From Lichenostomus cassidix (Eukaryota; Chordata; Aves; Passeriformes; Meliphagidae), in assembly GCA_008360975.2 (NCBI GenBank), contig CM039194.1, positions 12,758,426 through 12,822,425 of the forward strand: DNA of 64,000 nucleotides, read 5' to 3'. Both the position numbers and the translations under genes were made by a program. Positions 37,529-52,569 of this stretch are shown here, piece by piece; the first letter of the stretch is position 1; every line of letters starts with the position of its first letter. A model generated the notes under the pieces. That model saw nothing but the letters and a program-made list of their open reading frames with translations. It was not told the origin of the DNA and made no database searches.

Positions 37529-40495
37529 AGGGGCACTAAGGCCACAGCTGCTGCTGTGCATCTCTCTTTTTTCCCCTCCAACGCTGGTTGAACTGGGGCT
37601 GTACAAATTAACCTTGGTCCTCCTCCCTTTACTGGGACACCAGCTCAGCACCCAGATATTTTACCTTGCCAAGACATCTTCATTAACTGTAAATTTGCAA
37701 ACTCTGATCAGCAATTAGATCAGAGCTGACCCAGCACTCTATCGATCTGCTGTGATTGTCCTAAATGCTAAACACATCTTGTATTGATGAGCACCTGAAC
37801 GTATTCTGCAGCACCTTTAATGAAAGAAATTTCAGCACCAGACAGAAATGACTCAAATCTGAGTCAAGTTGTTGTCCTCTCAATACAGGAAGTTGTATTT
37901 AAATAAGTAGGAACATAAACTCAAATGGTATCAGAAACAGATTAGGTTAAGGAAAACAGAACGAGATAGTCTGATGTTTTATTTTTCAATTCTATTTAGA
38001 GATCAATGGCTAAAGATTAATGTTGCTTGAAACAGGAGAAGCTCAATGATGGCTGGTGGGACAAAGAAAGGAAATAAAATGGATGAGGAGAGCTAACAAC
38101 CTTGAAATAATAACTTGGTAAGAAGAGAAACAAAGAAGCACTGATGACTAGAAGTAAAAAAGGACAAAATGGGTTTTAGACATGAAAATTAATAGAGTGC
38201 ACCAAGTGAAAAACAGATGAAGATGGGGAAGGAAGACAGAAAGCAAGAAAGCAACAAGTGACCTGCACAGAAATAGGATCACAGATTGTGATCTACCAAC
38301 ACCCTCAGGTCCTTCCCAACAGAGCTGCTCCCCACCCAGCTTTACTCTGGATGTCTTTCCCAGCACTCCTCTCAGAGCAAGCTACTACCTCTAAAATTTC
38401 AGGAATGGCCTTTCAGCATTGCTATTTCCAAGACAACGCTGTGTATAAACCTGATTAACCCCACACTGTTATTCATTATTCTCTCTTCTGCTTCAATAGC
38501 ATTCAATCATCTCGGGAGTGAAAGGGAGCAGCATCCACAGACTTGATTTATGAGGTGTCTGGGAGTCTAAGTCTCTCTGCTAGTAATGAGATTTTGAATC
38601 TTAAAGGCTGTTCAGAGCTTTGGTTCCCAGGCTTGTGTTACCAGCAAGAGAAGAGAAATACTGGAACACAAATCTTCCCAGAACTGAGAATCTCCTGCTT
38701 AAATTATCTACCTTGCCATTTTCCTGGTAGAAACAATGCATGATGAGCTGGTACAGGCAGTACTAGCACTAATAAAAAACATTTAGGATTTTTTCTCAAG
38801 GCATAAAAGAGTTTCAGAGTTAGAACAAAGCTCCTCACCCCAAGCCTTGTTGGTTGTCCTTGCACTGCCACAGTGTTGATCTGAAAGTCTCCCAAAACCC
38901 TTGGGTGTCCCACAGCTGCCAAACCCTCCAGCATCACTGTAGTTTCCCTAAAATTCATCTGAAGATGCTGTTCTTGCTTTTTTCTGGTTGAAAATCACCA
39001 GGGTCTTACCCAACACCCATATAAATTGATTTAACAGCAAACAGAAGTGAAAGGGAAGAGGTGCAGGTAGTTCTCTGTGTGGCTTTCATATTGGTTAATA
39101 GTTTTATAAGGCCATGAGAATCTATGGAGAATATGTGCCTCCAAGCTTGTGGAAAACCAGTGGATTTCCTCCTATTTGTGAAGGCAGAAGGTTTAAAGGA
39201 TATCTCAGAATCAGACAGAAAAAAAGAAAAGCCACTATTAGTAGTTAGATGGGAAAATGTTCAATCTGCACATCTCTGGTCCCTTTTGAGGAGCATTTAT
39301 TCACAGCCCTAAATGAGACTCCTGATGGTGAGTGTGCAGCTCCCACCCAGATCTGAGCTGAACAGGAACTTTTCAGATGAAGTCAACAGGCCTTGATTTT
39401 TCCTCCAAGATGGGAGAATCAAAGCCTGTTCACTTTGCCAGTGATTCTTTCAAAAGCATTCTACAGAGCAATGCATATTGTGCTTCACAGGCTAAAAACA
39501 CTGTGCTTGATGGGGAAAAAGCTCATTTTCCTGAGCACATCCATCCTTGCTTTGCTATCAAATTTTCCCATGAGATTTTAAAGTGCTTTATAGACAGCCC
39601 AGCCCTTCAAAGAAAAATGGTCTCTCTCTCTCTCCCAGCGTTACAGAGGAAGTCTAAAGTTTAAAAAAATTTTATTGACTTAGATTTTGTGACATTTGGT
39701 CCTGTGATGTACCAGCAACCCATTGTAGGAAGTTCATGAAACATTTTTGCTTCTTTTCAAATGAAATGTTGTTTTTCCTTCCACCCTTTTCAGGGCATTA
39801 TGTAGATTCTGCTCTGAGAGACATTATGTCCTTTCTGACAACAATTGCCATAATGTCAAGAGCTCTGGAGATCTTAAAAGCCCGTCTGAGTCTGCTGCAT
39901 GATAATTTGAATATTTTTAAACTGCTAACAGATTTTGGATGCATTAGCTCCAAGGCTTTTTCTTCAGCTCTTATGCATATTGACTGTGGAGAGGGTGATT
40001 TTCTGATCAGCTCTTGGCATTTTAAAAGCACAGGCCATGAAAGGTGTTTTCATACTGCATGCTCACTTTAAAGAAAAGGGTAAAAATAGGAAAATATGTT
40101 CATTACTTGTAACAGCCATTCTGCTGCAGATGTATTGCTCTGTTGCAGTTAGAGCTCTGAGATCTGAAGTAAACTTCAGGATGAAAAGTGGGTCCAAAAG
40201 ACGAGGCTCAAAATTAAGTATGCTCTTTAATCAAAAAATCCCTCCTTTGGACAGCTCTGTATTTCACTGCAAAGAGAGATTACCTGGAGTATGTTGAAAT
40301 CCATGCTCTTCATCATTCAGATAGGAATTGCCCAAATTTGAATCACAAACAACTGTCATGGAAGAGTGTGAAAGCACCTCCTGAAGAGCAGAATTTGGAA
40401 AAATCCACAACCAAATAAGAAGATAAATGTGCTTTTGAAACCATTATTTTCTGAAAGTACCTACATTAATCTTGGCTGTTTGCCCAGTTACCTGG

Positions 40496-40625
40496 CAAAA
40501 ACAAAAAAACAAAACAACCCCAAACAACCCCAAACAACAAAAACAACCACACCACCACCAACAAAAACCCAACCAACAAACAAAAAAACCCAGACCAAAA
40601 TACCAAACAAAAACAAAATAAAATT
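40496..40625. repeat. A/C-only low-complexity tract
   Basis: From 40496 to 40592 there is no G or T on the plus strand, and the tract continues nearly pure to about 40625. It mixes A runs with CCC and CC blocks (AACCCC, CCACCACC). The minus strand is accordingly G/T-only, with closely spaced GG pairs at 40547-40559. Confidence 0.9.
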
Positions 40626-43600
40626 TTCTCCTTTTCCAGTTTAATGTCAAAGTTTTGCTGCTGTGTTCTAATCTCTGCTGGGACACCTGAGATAAAGAAA
40701 GGAACAAACCTTCTCCTCAAATGAATTTCCCAGCAGCATGGGAACTCTGCTCCTGCACATTGCACTGGTTGGTCCTGACCCTTGTGAATCCACCTTAGGT
40801 TTACAAAGGGATGTAGAGAAGCCAAAATAATGAAATTCTTGGTAGGAACAAATTCAAGTTGTAATCTTGTTGTGGTCAAACCAGGTTTCTTTTGGGAAAT
40901 AATATTTTGATGAAAACCAGGTTTTGTGCCTCATGAGGAGTTACTGGTTTTAATGAGATCACTCCCCTCCAGAAAGTTTTGAAAGTAAAAAGTGATCTGC
41001 TTTGGAGATGTCAAAATAAAGATTTTAATATAAAAAATTGTTATGCCTTTTCATTTATATTAGCTTGAAAACTTCTATATTATTTCAATGTCTGTCATAA
41101 ATATTACTCTATAGGTTTTGTTAGGAATTTTTGTCAAGTTACAGCATGAATAGAGCCAGAAATAACACAACACTTACATGTTTTCTGACCTTTTCAATAA
41201 GTTTTAAGTGCAGTTATTACTGAGTAGAGATTGAACTGGAAAAACACCATGAAGTCTTTCAGAGTGTTTTTCATTCAATCAAGAAGAGGAGAGCAGCACA
41301 GGAAGCATTATCCAGAGAACAGCTGGTTTTGATAGTCTGGTGTTTACCTGGAACTCTTTTTTAAATATATATAAAATTATATTATTTTATAAAAACTATT
41401 GGAATTGTAGGGGTTTTTTTTGTTTATTTGTTTCTTTTTTTTTTTCTTTTTTCCACACAGCAGCAGATTTCAGTATTTCAGTTATCCCTCCTGATTCAGA
41501 AAGAAAATAACTCTTCAAGCTTTGGTGTTCCCAATGAACCCAAAATCCAGACAAACTCTGATAACAATCAATTTTCTTATTCTTAGATAGGTTATGTGCA
41601 TCTCTGATGTCTGAAATGTTCCACAGTCACCTTTGCAAATAGGATCTGGAGACCTGAGGGAGGCAGAACTCTATTTCCATACAGAGCAGACAAGATTTTA
41701 AGGGGCTCATCACCAGACTTCTCATTTTCATGCCAAACAGACAAACTCAGTTATACACAGAGGACAGGGCAGGAAAGGCAGGGCTCAGTTCAGAGAGAAC
41801 CTGTTGAATGCTAACAAGATCAGTTCAGGATATTCTGGACTTCTCTATCTGTGTAGTTACATGTGTGTTTGTGAAATCTTTATATAAAGGGTAGCAATGA
41901 AATTACATTTATGGAGAGTTTTCCCTTTCATGCAGTTTGTCTTGGTTCTAAACATAAAAGAGGTTTTTAAATAAATGAAAATATATAGACAACCTGGCCA
42001 CTGCAGCAAGCTGTATTATTCTATGTTTTGAAAGACAAAAATATGAGTCATGCTTCTGACAGCGTTTTTAAAACTTTTGTATTATTCCAAGAAGGTCAAA
42101 GTATTGGTGTTTAAAAAAAAAAAAATCAGAGCTTCTTATTCAGTGTCTGCATTTCCATTTCAGTTTTAAGTGTGTGAGGTGACACGAGATTTTCTGGGGT
42201 TTTATCTGCCCAGATTTGACTGAATGCAACTAATAGTTCATAATGATTTTTGGAATGACATTTTAAGCATAGCTTTCGCAGAGCTCACAATATCTACTCC
42301 TCAAGATTGAGGTCTTAAACCTCTTCAGTACAGATAAAAAAAGCAATGCTCCCTTATGCTGCTTCAGTGCAGGCAAACACAAAAACTTTTCCCCATAATG
42401 GAATTTTTGAGCTCAGTGGCATCCTGGCTGAAGGTTTAAAATAATTTTGCAATTTTGTAGAGATCGTATTCCAGAGTAATGAGGGGAAGGGAAGGGACAG
42501 AGAATGCATTAGACTCAATTATGCAATTAATTCAACTGTAATCCTTTTTTCAGTGGGAAGCAAGCTGTTGTCAGAAAATGTCAAGTTGTTGCACTCAAAG
42601 CCTTTTTCTGTGAATGCACTTCCTTTAAACCCTTAGAAACAGGTTTGCTCCATGTCAGGTGGGTTTCTGGGAAGGGCAGTGAAGGACTTTGCTCCTTTCC
42701 AAGAAAAGCCAAGAGCTCAGTGCTGTGGATTTGGACACAGAATTTGAGGCAGCAGCTCCATTCCTACATGCTTGTTAAATTAAATCCAAAGCAGCCAAAG
42801 GTCTGGCATTGAAACTCCTCCTGTGGTGAAGAGATTCAGGCATTTGCCAGACCCTGACCTGGATTCACCACCACACCTAGGGAGCTCTTTCTCACCCTCA
42901 GGCTGCTGCTCACCTAAGCTCTGGGTTTTCCCAGGGTAACATTCCTACATAAGCCTTTGTTTTATCTAAAAACTCACCCTGAAGTATTGCTGTGGTAGGG
43001 GAAGCATTTCTCCTCAAGATCTGAAATTTATTTCAAAGGTGGCTGAGATTCAGGGAAATCCTGGTGAGGATATGAACCCACCAAGGATGAGCAGATACAG
43101 TAAACAGAGAGGGCTTTGAAATTTTTCTCAAGAATAAGCAAAAATTCTCCCCTTTTCCTCCCTTATATGACAAACAGAAGCCATTAATAATGACAAGCAA
43201 AATGCAAAAACTTCTGTGACTTTCCTCAGGCTGGGAAATGGGTCAGTAATTCAACTTCTGTAAGAATGCAATGTTTATGGCTCCCAGACACCTCTTTGCC
43301 TCCCTATGTGGTGTTATTTGTTTCCCTTTTACACTGAAAATGCCCTAAAGTATCAAATGGAACTTTTAAGAACATGTGTTTACATAATGACAAAAATTGG
43401 ATTGTTTAGAATAGTTTTGCAATTATTAACTGATAGATAATCTTGTAAATGTTAGAGTGTTCAAAAGTAGTTCAGAAATATACCTTCAGCAATAAAGTCC
43501 CTCCAGTTTAGCAAGGGAAAAGATAAGCAGGTAGGCAGCTTAAAACAAATAAAAACCCAGTGGCATCTAATTTACATCTTATTTAAACACAAACAAACAA

Positions 43601-45006
43601 AAATATTATACATATTAATTTTTTTTTGCATGTATAGAAAGATGTTCCGGTAATTTTACTTTAAAATTTACTGTAAGCAATGAAATATTATACTAGTACC
43701 AGATAACTATATAATTTTCAGCACAACTGCTTCCATTTTTTTAAAACAATCATCATCATGGCTTGATTGTAACAGGAACATAAAAGCCCAATTCATGAAA
43801 ATAGACTTGCACTTGTTTCAAGATGCTTTCTTCAAAGTCAGGCTCATATTTAAAAGTCTGTGGACTAGATCCTTTCTTGCTGTGTATAGTTCAGCATACA
43901 CATTTCTAGAAGGAGAAAAAGAAGTCTAGTAAGAGAATCCCAGTGAAACAACAGTGAGAAGTAACCAAACTTCTGCACACAAGACTCTGATTTGTTTTGC
44001 CTCTAACTGTATTCAGGAGAGGTAACTCTTGCTCTTCCCCTGAACTCCATGACAAATATCTTGTTTTAATGAATCTATTCACCTGTTTTTAGCACCAAAA
44101 TGACAAAAACCAAACCCCAAACTCAAGCAGGACTGCATCTATGAAAAATCACAAAATATTGAAGTAGATTTGTAAAATGCCAGCCTGGGAGATGCTCAGG
44201 AAGCTCTTCCTGCCCTGCAGGGAGGTGAGGATGGCTTGGTTTTGCCTGCACTGCTGCAGTCCTTTGCCAGTGTTGCAGCTGCTGGACTCTGCAGTGGGGA
44301 ACTCCCACCATTCCCAGGATATCCATTCCTATATAACTTTTTCCTGGATGTGTGGTTGATATTTCTCAGCCTTTCTCAGGTGTTGCTAAGAATCAAACAA
44401 CACTTGCCATATGAAGTGTGTTATTAAGTTCATTAACACCTAACCCATCTCCCACCAACCTCACCTGACATATATTTGTGTGTGAACATGCTCTAAACCC
44501 AAGGGGATTAGAACTGGCAGTTTATATATTACAATAAATTATAAAGACACAAAGAAAGTGGCATTTAAGGCCTAAAGATGCTGATCTACCATTGTTAAAA
44601 AAAACCATCCCAACCCTCATTCCCTCAGAGTTGGCCTTTTCCTCACCTCCTGAGCATTCAAGTCTCATTTGCATGTTTTTGTGCAGATGTCTTCCACGAT
44701 TTGAGAAGAATGCATGTAGTGTTTATTATTGATGTGCCTTGGAAATGCAGACCAGCATGAAGAGTGGGAGTAGTTTGTTTACTACTTAATGGCAAAGTGG
44801 TTGAATTCTAAAAAGGGCACTGTTATTATTTAAAGATGAGCAGAAAGCAGGCAGCAAAGAGAAACAACCTCCTCAGGATTCTGTACTGTCTACAAGGCAG
44901 TAATAACCTTCTGCCGTGGAAGAGAAATAGAGGTAATTAATGCCTTCAAACTCCAGTTAGTAACAACATCCATTTCTTTCCATCCCTGCCACTGTTTAAT
45001 ACCACA

Positions 45007-45081
45007 AGGAAATATCTGAGCAGGGAGAATGGCAGGAAATATCTGAGCAGGGAGAATGGCAGGAAATATCTGAGCAGGGAC
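45007..45081. repeat. 27-base tandem repeat, just under three copies
   Basis: Units start AGGAAATATCTGAGCAGGGA at 45007, 45034 and 45061. The first two are identical over 27 bases. The third matches until about 45081 with one change (GAGAAT to GACAAT) and then diverges. Near-identity points to recent duplication. No transcript or gene is supported here. Confidence 0.92.
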
Positions 45082-48000
45082 AATTTCCCAGGAAAGGTAG
45101 TGGAATTGCTATAGTAAAGTTCTGGAGATGCAAAATAAATATTTGTGGCAGCAAAATGCCAACTCATCCTGAGTCCTCACTGGCTCATTTAGTGTCTCCT
45201 CAGCTTTGTGTATACAAAGGATCTGACTTCTGAGAGCAAAAAATGAAAAGAAAAGAAAAATAACCATGCAGCAAGTACAGAGATAAGGAAATGCTAGAGC
45301 TTTTTGAAAACCACATCTTTGCAAACACTTTATCTGCAAAATCTATTAGCTTCTTATTGCAGAAAATACTCTTAGGAAGTGTGCCTCAATTTCATATAAT
45401 CCTATAAATAAGGACCATTACTGCTCAGTGAGATTCTCCCTCTGGTGGGCACAATGCGATGAACAAAAGCTAATATTTCAATCCGAAGATAATCTTTCTA
45501 TTAACCAGAAAACTCAGGCCTGGAAAATCCCATTTCTCAGGCACAGGTTTGTCTGAATGAGCTCTGTGGTGTGAGGCTGAACACTGCAGAGCATCTCTGT
45601 GAACAAACCCTGCAGCAGCTCCTCTCCTAAACACCTCCAGCAATGGAGAGCTCTCTTTCCCACCCTAACTGAAGGAAAAAAAAGAAAATGTCTTTCTTCT
45701 CAGAACAGAAACGAAACCCAAACAAAACCCACAACCAACAAAAAGGAGCAACACCACAGTTTCTCTTTCTGTGAGTTTTCTTTAATTTTTTCTGGACAAA
45801 GTGACATTTTTGTTCAGTTTTGGGGCACAACTTCAATTTGACTGCCTGGTGATATTTAAATTGCAAGGAGGAGCAATGCATGGAGTGATGATGATCTGAG
45901 GAGAGGATAATCCTGCCTAGGAGTCCAGCTAGCTCTAGGAACCACCTGCCTCTAAGTGCCTTGATCAGTGCACATCCCTGTAAATACCAAGATTTCTGAA
46001 GCAATTCCTTGACCACTATAAAAAGGCTTTTCATAGAAAACCTCAAAATAAAAAAGTTCATGACTGCCAGTTGTCATTACAATTATCATTTAACTCCTGC
46101 CCCCAAAATTCTACCTAATTATAGAGATGAGGAGAAGGGGGAAAAAAAAGAAAAATAAAATAATAGAAAGAAAAGTATTCCAGCTATTTTTAGAAGTGGC
46201 ATCCGAGAAGACAGGAAATAAGGATGTTAATTACATGCTTTGGCCTCCTTCAAATTTCCTGCCTAGGTAAGTCTAAGTAATCAACTTTCACAACATTCAT
46301 AAAGTCCTTGGCAACAAATTGGTACTGTGAGAAAAGCACCATAAACAAGCTCCCAGAAAAATTATTTGTTTCCACAGGGGTCCAGACCAGGGGGAAATGT
46401 CAGAAAATGAGATGAAGACAGGGTCTGAGCTCGAACAGGCAGATAATTCTCCCAAATTGGCTCTCTGTGCCAACAATAACTTCAGCTGCTGTTTAAATAT
46501 GACAGGATTGATCCAGCCAGTGCTAATCCCCCAAATCCCTTCTTCTGCTGCAAACTGCATGACAGCTTAGTGGCTCCAAGTCACTTCTCGGCCAGCGAGA
46601 CTCAGCAAGTGACTATTTCACTGCAGCAAGGTAAAATCCACTGAATTATTCATGGTTTGTTTCCCTGCAGCCAGCAGGGCTGTGGCAGTCCCAGGGCACC
46701 TCCAAGGCTGTCCTGTCACTCCTGTCCCCTTCTCTTTCACCCTGTGCCTCTCCCCCAGTGCCAGACTGACAGGACAGTCCATTTTGTGGAGGGTTTGGGG
46801 GATGTTTTTGTAGTTTACCAGTAAACCTTGAGGGTGGAATGTTATTCACAATAACATGGGGAATAACAGAGGGAAGATGCAATGAGATGGTTCTGAAGTT
46901 CACTCCTCTTTCAGTTTAAATTTATCTGTATCCTCTAACAGGTACCTGAACCTCCAAACACAGCTTAGTGCCTCCCACCAACCTAAGGCATAACCAGGAG
47001 TAGCCATCAGGAATAACATTAACTGCTCTAAAAAGTAGTTTTTCTTCGAAGATATTCAATGAAGAATCCAAGATGTGACTTGACATTGTCAAAATCTGGA
47101 CTTTTTTTAGCCAGGTTTTTTTTCTTAATATCTCAATTACAGTCTCTTGGCTTCTTATTAAACCCCAGATTTGTGAACATGGTGAAACAGATTAATGCCC
47201 ATATAAAAAAGCCTGCCTTTTATCATGTTGGAGGCTTATCAGACTTTCCTTACAACTTCCCTTTTGTGGAAGAAACAAATTAATTTCTTTCTGCTTTACA
47301 TTGCAGCTTGTCTTTCCCCAAACTCTGCCATTTTCACAGCTTTTAGCAGTTAATAGCAATTTAATTTTTGCAATTTAGAAACTGCTCCATAGCAATCACC
47401 CCCAATGTATTAATACAGGGCAGTTATATACACTCTTGATTAAAATTTTAAGAAGTAAAAAAAAAAAATCAGAGTAGAAAATATTGTAATTTCATTAAAA
47501 AAAAAAAAGTTGTTTGTGAATCTGCTTTCATGATTCAATAGTAATAGGTGCTGTGATGGCAGCAGAGGATTCAGTAGAAAGGTGTTGGGTGCCCAATAAG
47601 GATGTGGATAACTCTGTCCATGTCCAGAGCCTGCTCAGAGATCATGAGGTGGAGCTGCACAGAAGATTTTCCACCCTCCTGACTGTCCTTTCCCTGGGTG
47701 GGAGTGCACAGATCAGTGAGGGTTTGGGATGTCCTCGTTTCCACCAGTGATGCAAAGGAACAAATCAATCTCTATCCTTTGCTGCCCTCCAGAGAAACAA
47801 GAGCTGTCTCAGGATACCTGGAGCCCTAGTCAAGGCATTGGCAAATTTTCCTATTCTTTTATGAATCCTAATTGGCTCCCAAGAGCCTGTCCATCTTCAG
47901 AATAAATATAACCCCAAACAAATGAGGAAAAATCCAAGACAAAAAAAATCTCAAAACTGAGGAATTTGGGGAAAAATTTCAGCCACTTTTAGAGCTGAAA

Positions 48001-51000
48001 ACCTTTGCTAATTCCTGCACAGGTCTGCTATCAACACCTTTAGGCAAAACACCTTTCCTGGGGCTATCCTGCCTCAGTCTTTGGTCACACTCTACTGATC
48101 TTTCCATGCATCAAGTTCCCCTGAGAACTGAGGTTCTCCAGGATGAATAACAGAAATATATATCTGAGTGTTCCCGATTTTTTCAGCTGGAAACAAAATG
48201 TGACTTAACATGCAGCTAAATGAATTCTTTCAAAAACAAAATCGAAGCCAGACAGTGGCAGAAACCCCAGAAAGTTGAGGCAGTGACTCAGCCCTGAGCA
48301 CGCAGGGTTTGTGGTCCAACATAGCCACCCATGGTCAGTCCCACTGGGGATCCACTGCATCCCTGCTGCTGGAATTACACCACAGCCAGCCTGGGGCAAG
48401 TGATGGAGGAATTAATTGCTAGTGGGGAGATTGTTCTGAATCCCTCTGGGTCAAACAGATTGGAAATGTGTCCAGCTGAGGCTTCCTGAGTGGACACAGA
48501 TTGCTCTCAATGCAGGGAGGGAGGGCAAGGCAGAGAGGAACACAGCTGGACAGGTTTTGGGGGATCCTTTCCATTCTGGAAGGTGCTGCGTGATTTAAAG
48601 CATATTGGATGAATTTTAGGGAAGGAAATAGCATTTTAAAAAAGAAAAAAAAAGAGGTTAAAATATTCAGATGGAGAATTATTCAGAAATATATGTATTA
48701 ATTGTGCAACTAGGATGAAATGGGTGTTTCCAGATGAGACAGTGCCCTACAGCCAGCACAATGTGTCTGTCTGTGGTGCAACAGCACTTTCAGGAAATGT
48801 TGGCTGGGCTGCTGCTGTGAAGTTCAAGGTTTTTAATCAGCAAATCACTTTCTTCCAGTCCTGTGCTGCTGTGCTAAATGGCAGTGCTGAATCCAGGGAA
48901 ATTTCTCATGGTGTGACATGTATGGATTGGAAATTGAAGGCTTCCAGTTTCAATGATTTCTTGATCAATCTGTGGTATTTCTGAACAAACAAAACCAGGA
49001 TAGCTGAAAGTTGTGGTGATTCAGAGTGAGCACAATTTACTCTTCAACACCCCCAGACTTACCGTCCAACCCAGGTCAGGTTTTTGCCTGTATTGCTCAC
49101 AAAAATTGCCCCATCACAAAAATTAACATTTACCATTAGAGCTCAGCCATAGAGTGAGCCCTGCTGAAAGTGTAATTACATTAATCTGGCTACTCCTCTC
49201 ACTGTTGCTGGACATGCAAATTGGCAGATTCACAATTATCCAGAGACCATTGCTTTACAAGATGGTACAAGTATGATTTTCTTTGATTCAAACTGAAAGA
49301 ACAGCTAAAAGAGGTTTTTCGTATTCTCTAATTCTAGAGGTTTAGAAAACCAACAGTAGGAGCTTAAAACAAAGCATTAGCTCTGTAATCAAATCCAGAG
49401 GGAGCAGCTCTGCTCCTCAAGTTAGGAGCTCAATGCAGAGATCTTTTCTTAGCTCAGTTCAATGCTCATGTCATCCTGAGACAGCCTGGCCCAATAGCTC
49501 CTCTTTCCACAGCCTGGGAAATATTCCTTAATGAGGGTTTTCCAGTCTAACCTGCTAAAAACCTCACACTTTTCCACAGATTATTGAATAATTATTTATA
49601 GCAGCAGCAGGCGCTCTCAACATTTCCTTCTTTCTTTGGCTATACAGGCAAAAGCACTTTTAAAACTGAAAAGAGGATAAATATTTCTTTAAGGTAATAA
49701 TTCATAGAGTAACTTTTGTTTTCTAGATTATCAAAATGGATATAAGAATGCCATTTTAACACAAAAGAAATCAGAAATATTCACGTCATTTATTTACCAG
49801 AAAGAAGAAACACAAACTGTTTTTTTGAGGTATGAGAAGAGCACTTCTTGGCAGATCCAGTTCACTGCCAGAGATCTGTTAATAAATCACATCCCTGAGT
49901 GTCTAAAGCAACACATTCCCTTCCTCTTCCCTGCTTTATTCTCACACCCAAACAGAAAGTTAATTTACTGCTTTTCAAAGCATTCAGTCAGGTTGTTATT
50001 TTGCTCTTCTAAAGCTGAAAATGCAGGTTCTGAAGGTGCTGCTTCATGGCCACTTCCAGCCTGAACACAATCAGGGATTTTTTTGTTATCAACAATCAGA
50101 TCCTTCCTTCAGTTTGGGAACCTAACTTCCCCCCTCCCACGCATTTATTTAATAATTAATATAATTTGGCCTTTAAAGTAAATTTTCCTAGCTCAGATAT
50201 TCCTTAGATGAGCAATATTAGCACATAATGACAACTGTAGAAACAAAGCAAAATCTGTATTTCTCAGAAGAAATATCTTCTTTTTAAATTTTTCCCCAAA
50301 GGCTCAAAGTTTGCCATAAAGAAAATATTCTAAGGTTTTTGTCCTATGAAAATGGAAACTTATTCACTGTCTTCTGAAGTCATAAACCCAGGACTGCAGT
50401 AGGGCCATTCACAACATCTCACAACATCCCACCTACACCTCCAGACTGTGAATTAATTTCAGATTGCTGCTGAACCTGAGAATGCAGCTGGAACAGCAAT
50501 GCAGAAAGGGCTGGAGGATGGTGCACAGGTTTTGTGCAGGTAAGTGTTGAGTTTAGGTATTCACAAAGAAGCTGAAATAAATCTCCATTTCCCCCAAAAT
50601 TTGATTTAGCTGATTGGAGAGGTGGAATCACCACACCAGGTATCTCAGCTGCTCCAGCTTGGCTCAACACAACCACAGAGAAGTGTAAATAAATTCAATC
50701 CACAGGGGGGAAATGACTGCCTGGACTGCTTGGGGCTACTGCTGGTTTTCCTTCCTCCTGCAGCACTCCAGTGTGTTATTGGTGTTTTCTGATTATTTCT
50801 CACCATTGCTGCTCAAACCTTTCACTTCCACTCACTTCTTTTCGGACATGGTTTGAAAAGTAGTAGAATGGGTTTTTAAAGTTGTATTCCAGGCAATTGA
50901 CTTTGTGGAAGGCTGAGAACAGCAAGGCCATTGTGCAGTGGCAGCAGCAGGGAGCAGATGGTGACACTGATGCCAGACACTGAGAGGGACAAGGCTCTGG

Positions 51001-52569
51001 CTGAGTGATGGCTGTGGAGATGAGTGATTTTACACACAAAAAAACCTCCATGTAAAAATCTGTTACCCTTCTGCGTATTCATTTAATTCTATACAATATC
51101 CAACCACTTTTCCTGTAGCTTCCTGTATCTTTTTGCCATTATAAAATTTTCATTTATACCATCCTGTGCCTGTCACTCACTTCTGCACTTATCTGGCTGG
51201 TGGAAGAGAGCAAGCTGAAGGTACAGCTCAGGTTATTTCAGCAGCACTGACAGAAAGGGTGTACAATGCCAGGGGTTCTGCTCTGGGGAGGACAGGGAAG
51301 TCACATCTGCCCTGTCAGTGTCAGAAACTGCTGCCCTGGCAGAAGGTGCTGCAGAAAGGAAAATGTGCTGCTCTGAGCTCACACAAACCCTCCCCAGAGG
51401 GGCTGGAGCTGGTCCTGCTGAGTCAAACGTGCAGAGTGACACATCCAGCTCTGCCAAATTCCCTGCAAAGACAACCTCAGGCAGAGGGAGAGGTGGGGAA
51501 GCTGCTGTGACAGGGCTGAGCTGTCAGAGCCCTAATCCTGCCCTCGGTCTCAGGACACCACAGGAAATGAAATGTCACCCTGAGAAACCACCTGTGAGGC
51601 AGGCAGGGACAGGGGAACACCACACTTTCCATCAGTGTGGTTTTCCAGCCACCTTGGCTTCGAGTCACATATTTCCTTCAAGGGGGGAGAACAGGCAGGT
51701 TCAGTAAAGGCATCTCCCCTCAAGAAAAATGTGAACACACTCTTGATTGAATTTTAGATCAATTAGTAAGTTTTCACTGGTCAGAAAAGGAAATATTTCA
51801 TTTCCAGTTGCTTGGATTAATTAGGTTAATTTTAATGGGAGAACAAAATTTTTTAAAGAGCACAAGAGAACAAAACTCAAAGGTTTTGGTGTTGAAGCAA
51901 AACTCTGTGGCACTTGCTGGTGAAACATCCTAATGCTTCTCTCCCCAGCCAGCAGACAGATGGTGGAGCTGGGTTATAGCATCTTATGCATCATTGATGT
52001 TCACACATTTAGAGTGTTAAACCATGAAGGAAACGAGTTCAGACCCTGATACCTCAGTGACGTGAAAGCGCTGCAAATAAACAAGAGCAAACATTAGAGT
52101 GGAGTAGATAAAGATTATGAAGAATTTGAGATGCTGAGCAGGGAGCCTGTGATGCATCCTGAGCAGCCAGGGATTTCAGCAGAAGCCAGAGATATTCTCT
52201 CAGTGCCAGTAATGAGAAGAAACAGTAGGTTAAAGAGTACAGAGATACTGAGAAATTATTTTGGATGTGTGAGTCAACAAGCCATAGAGTATTAACCATG
52301 TATGATCCTCACGGGCTGACTCTGGGCTCCATCTCTGGGCTGGGAATAAAAACCACATCATTGCTAGTTCCAGCAGGAAAACAAAGGGAAAAGAGCTGCA
52401 GCAGCAGCAGCACAGCTATAGGGCTCCCAATGTATGAATTACTGTGCATATACCTTCTCTGGGGGGAGCCTGCACAATCCTAGAGCATAAACAGCAACAG
52501 CTGTTTGCATCCTCATCCTGCCCTGGCAAGTGGGAGGTCCTTCTTAACCATAGGAGAAAGATTGAAAAG

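Noticed and set aside
40466..40879. 137-codon minus-strand frame with F, W, G and L-rich stretch
   Set aside because: It is the translation of the G/T-only strand of the low-complexity tract.
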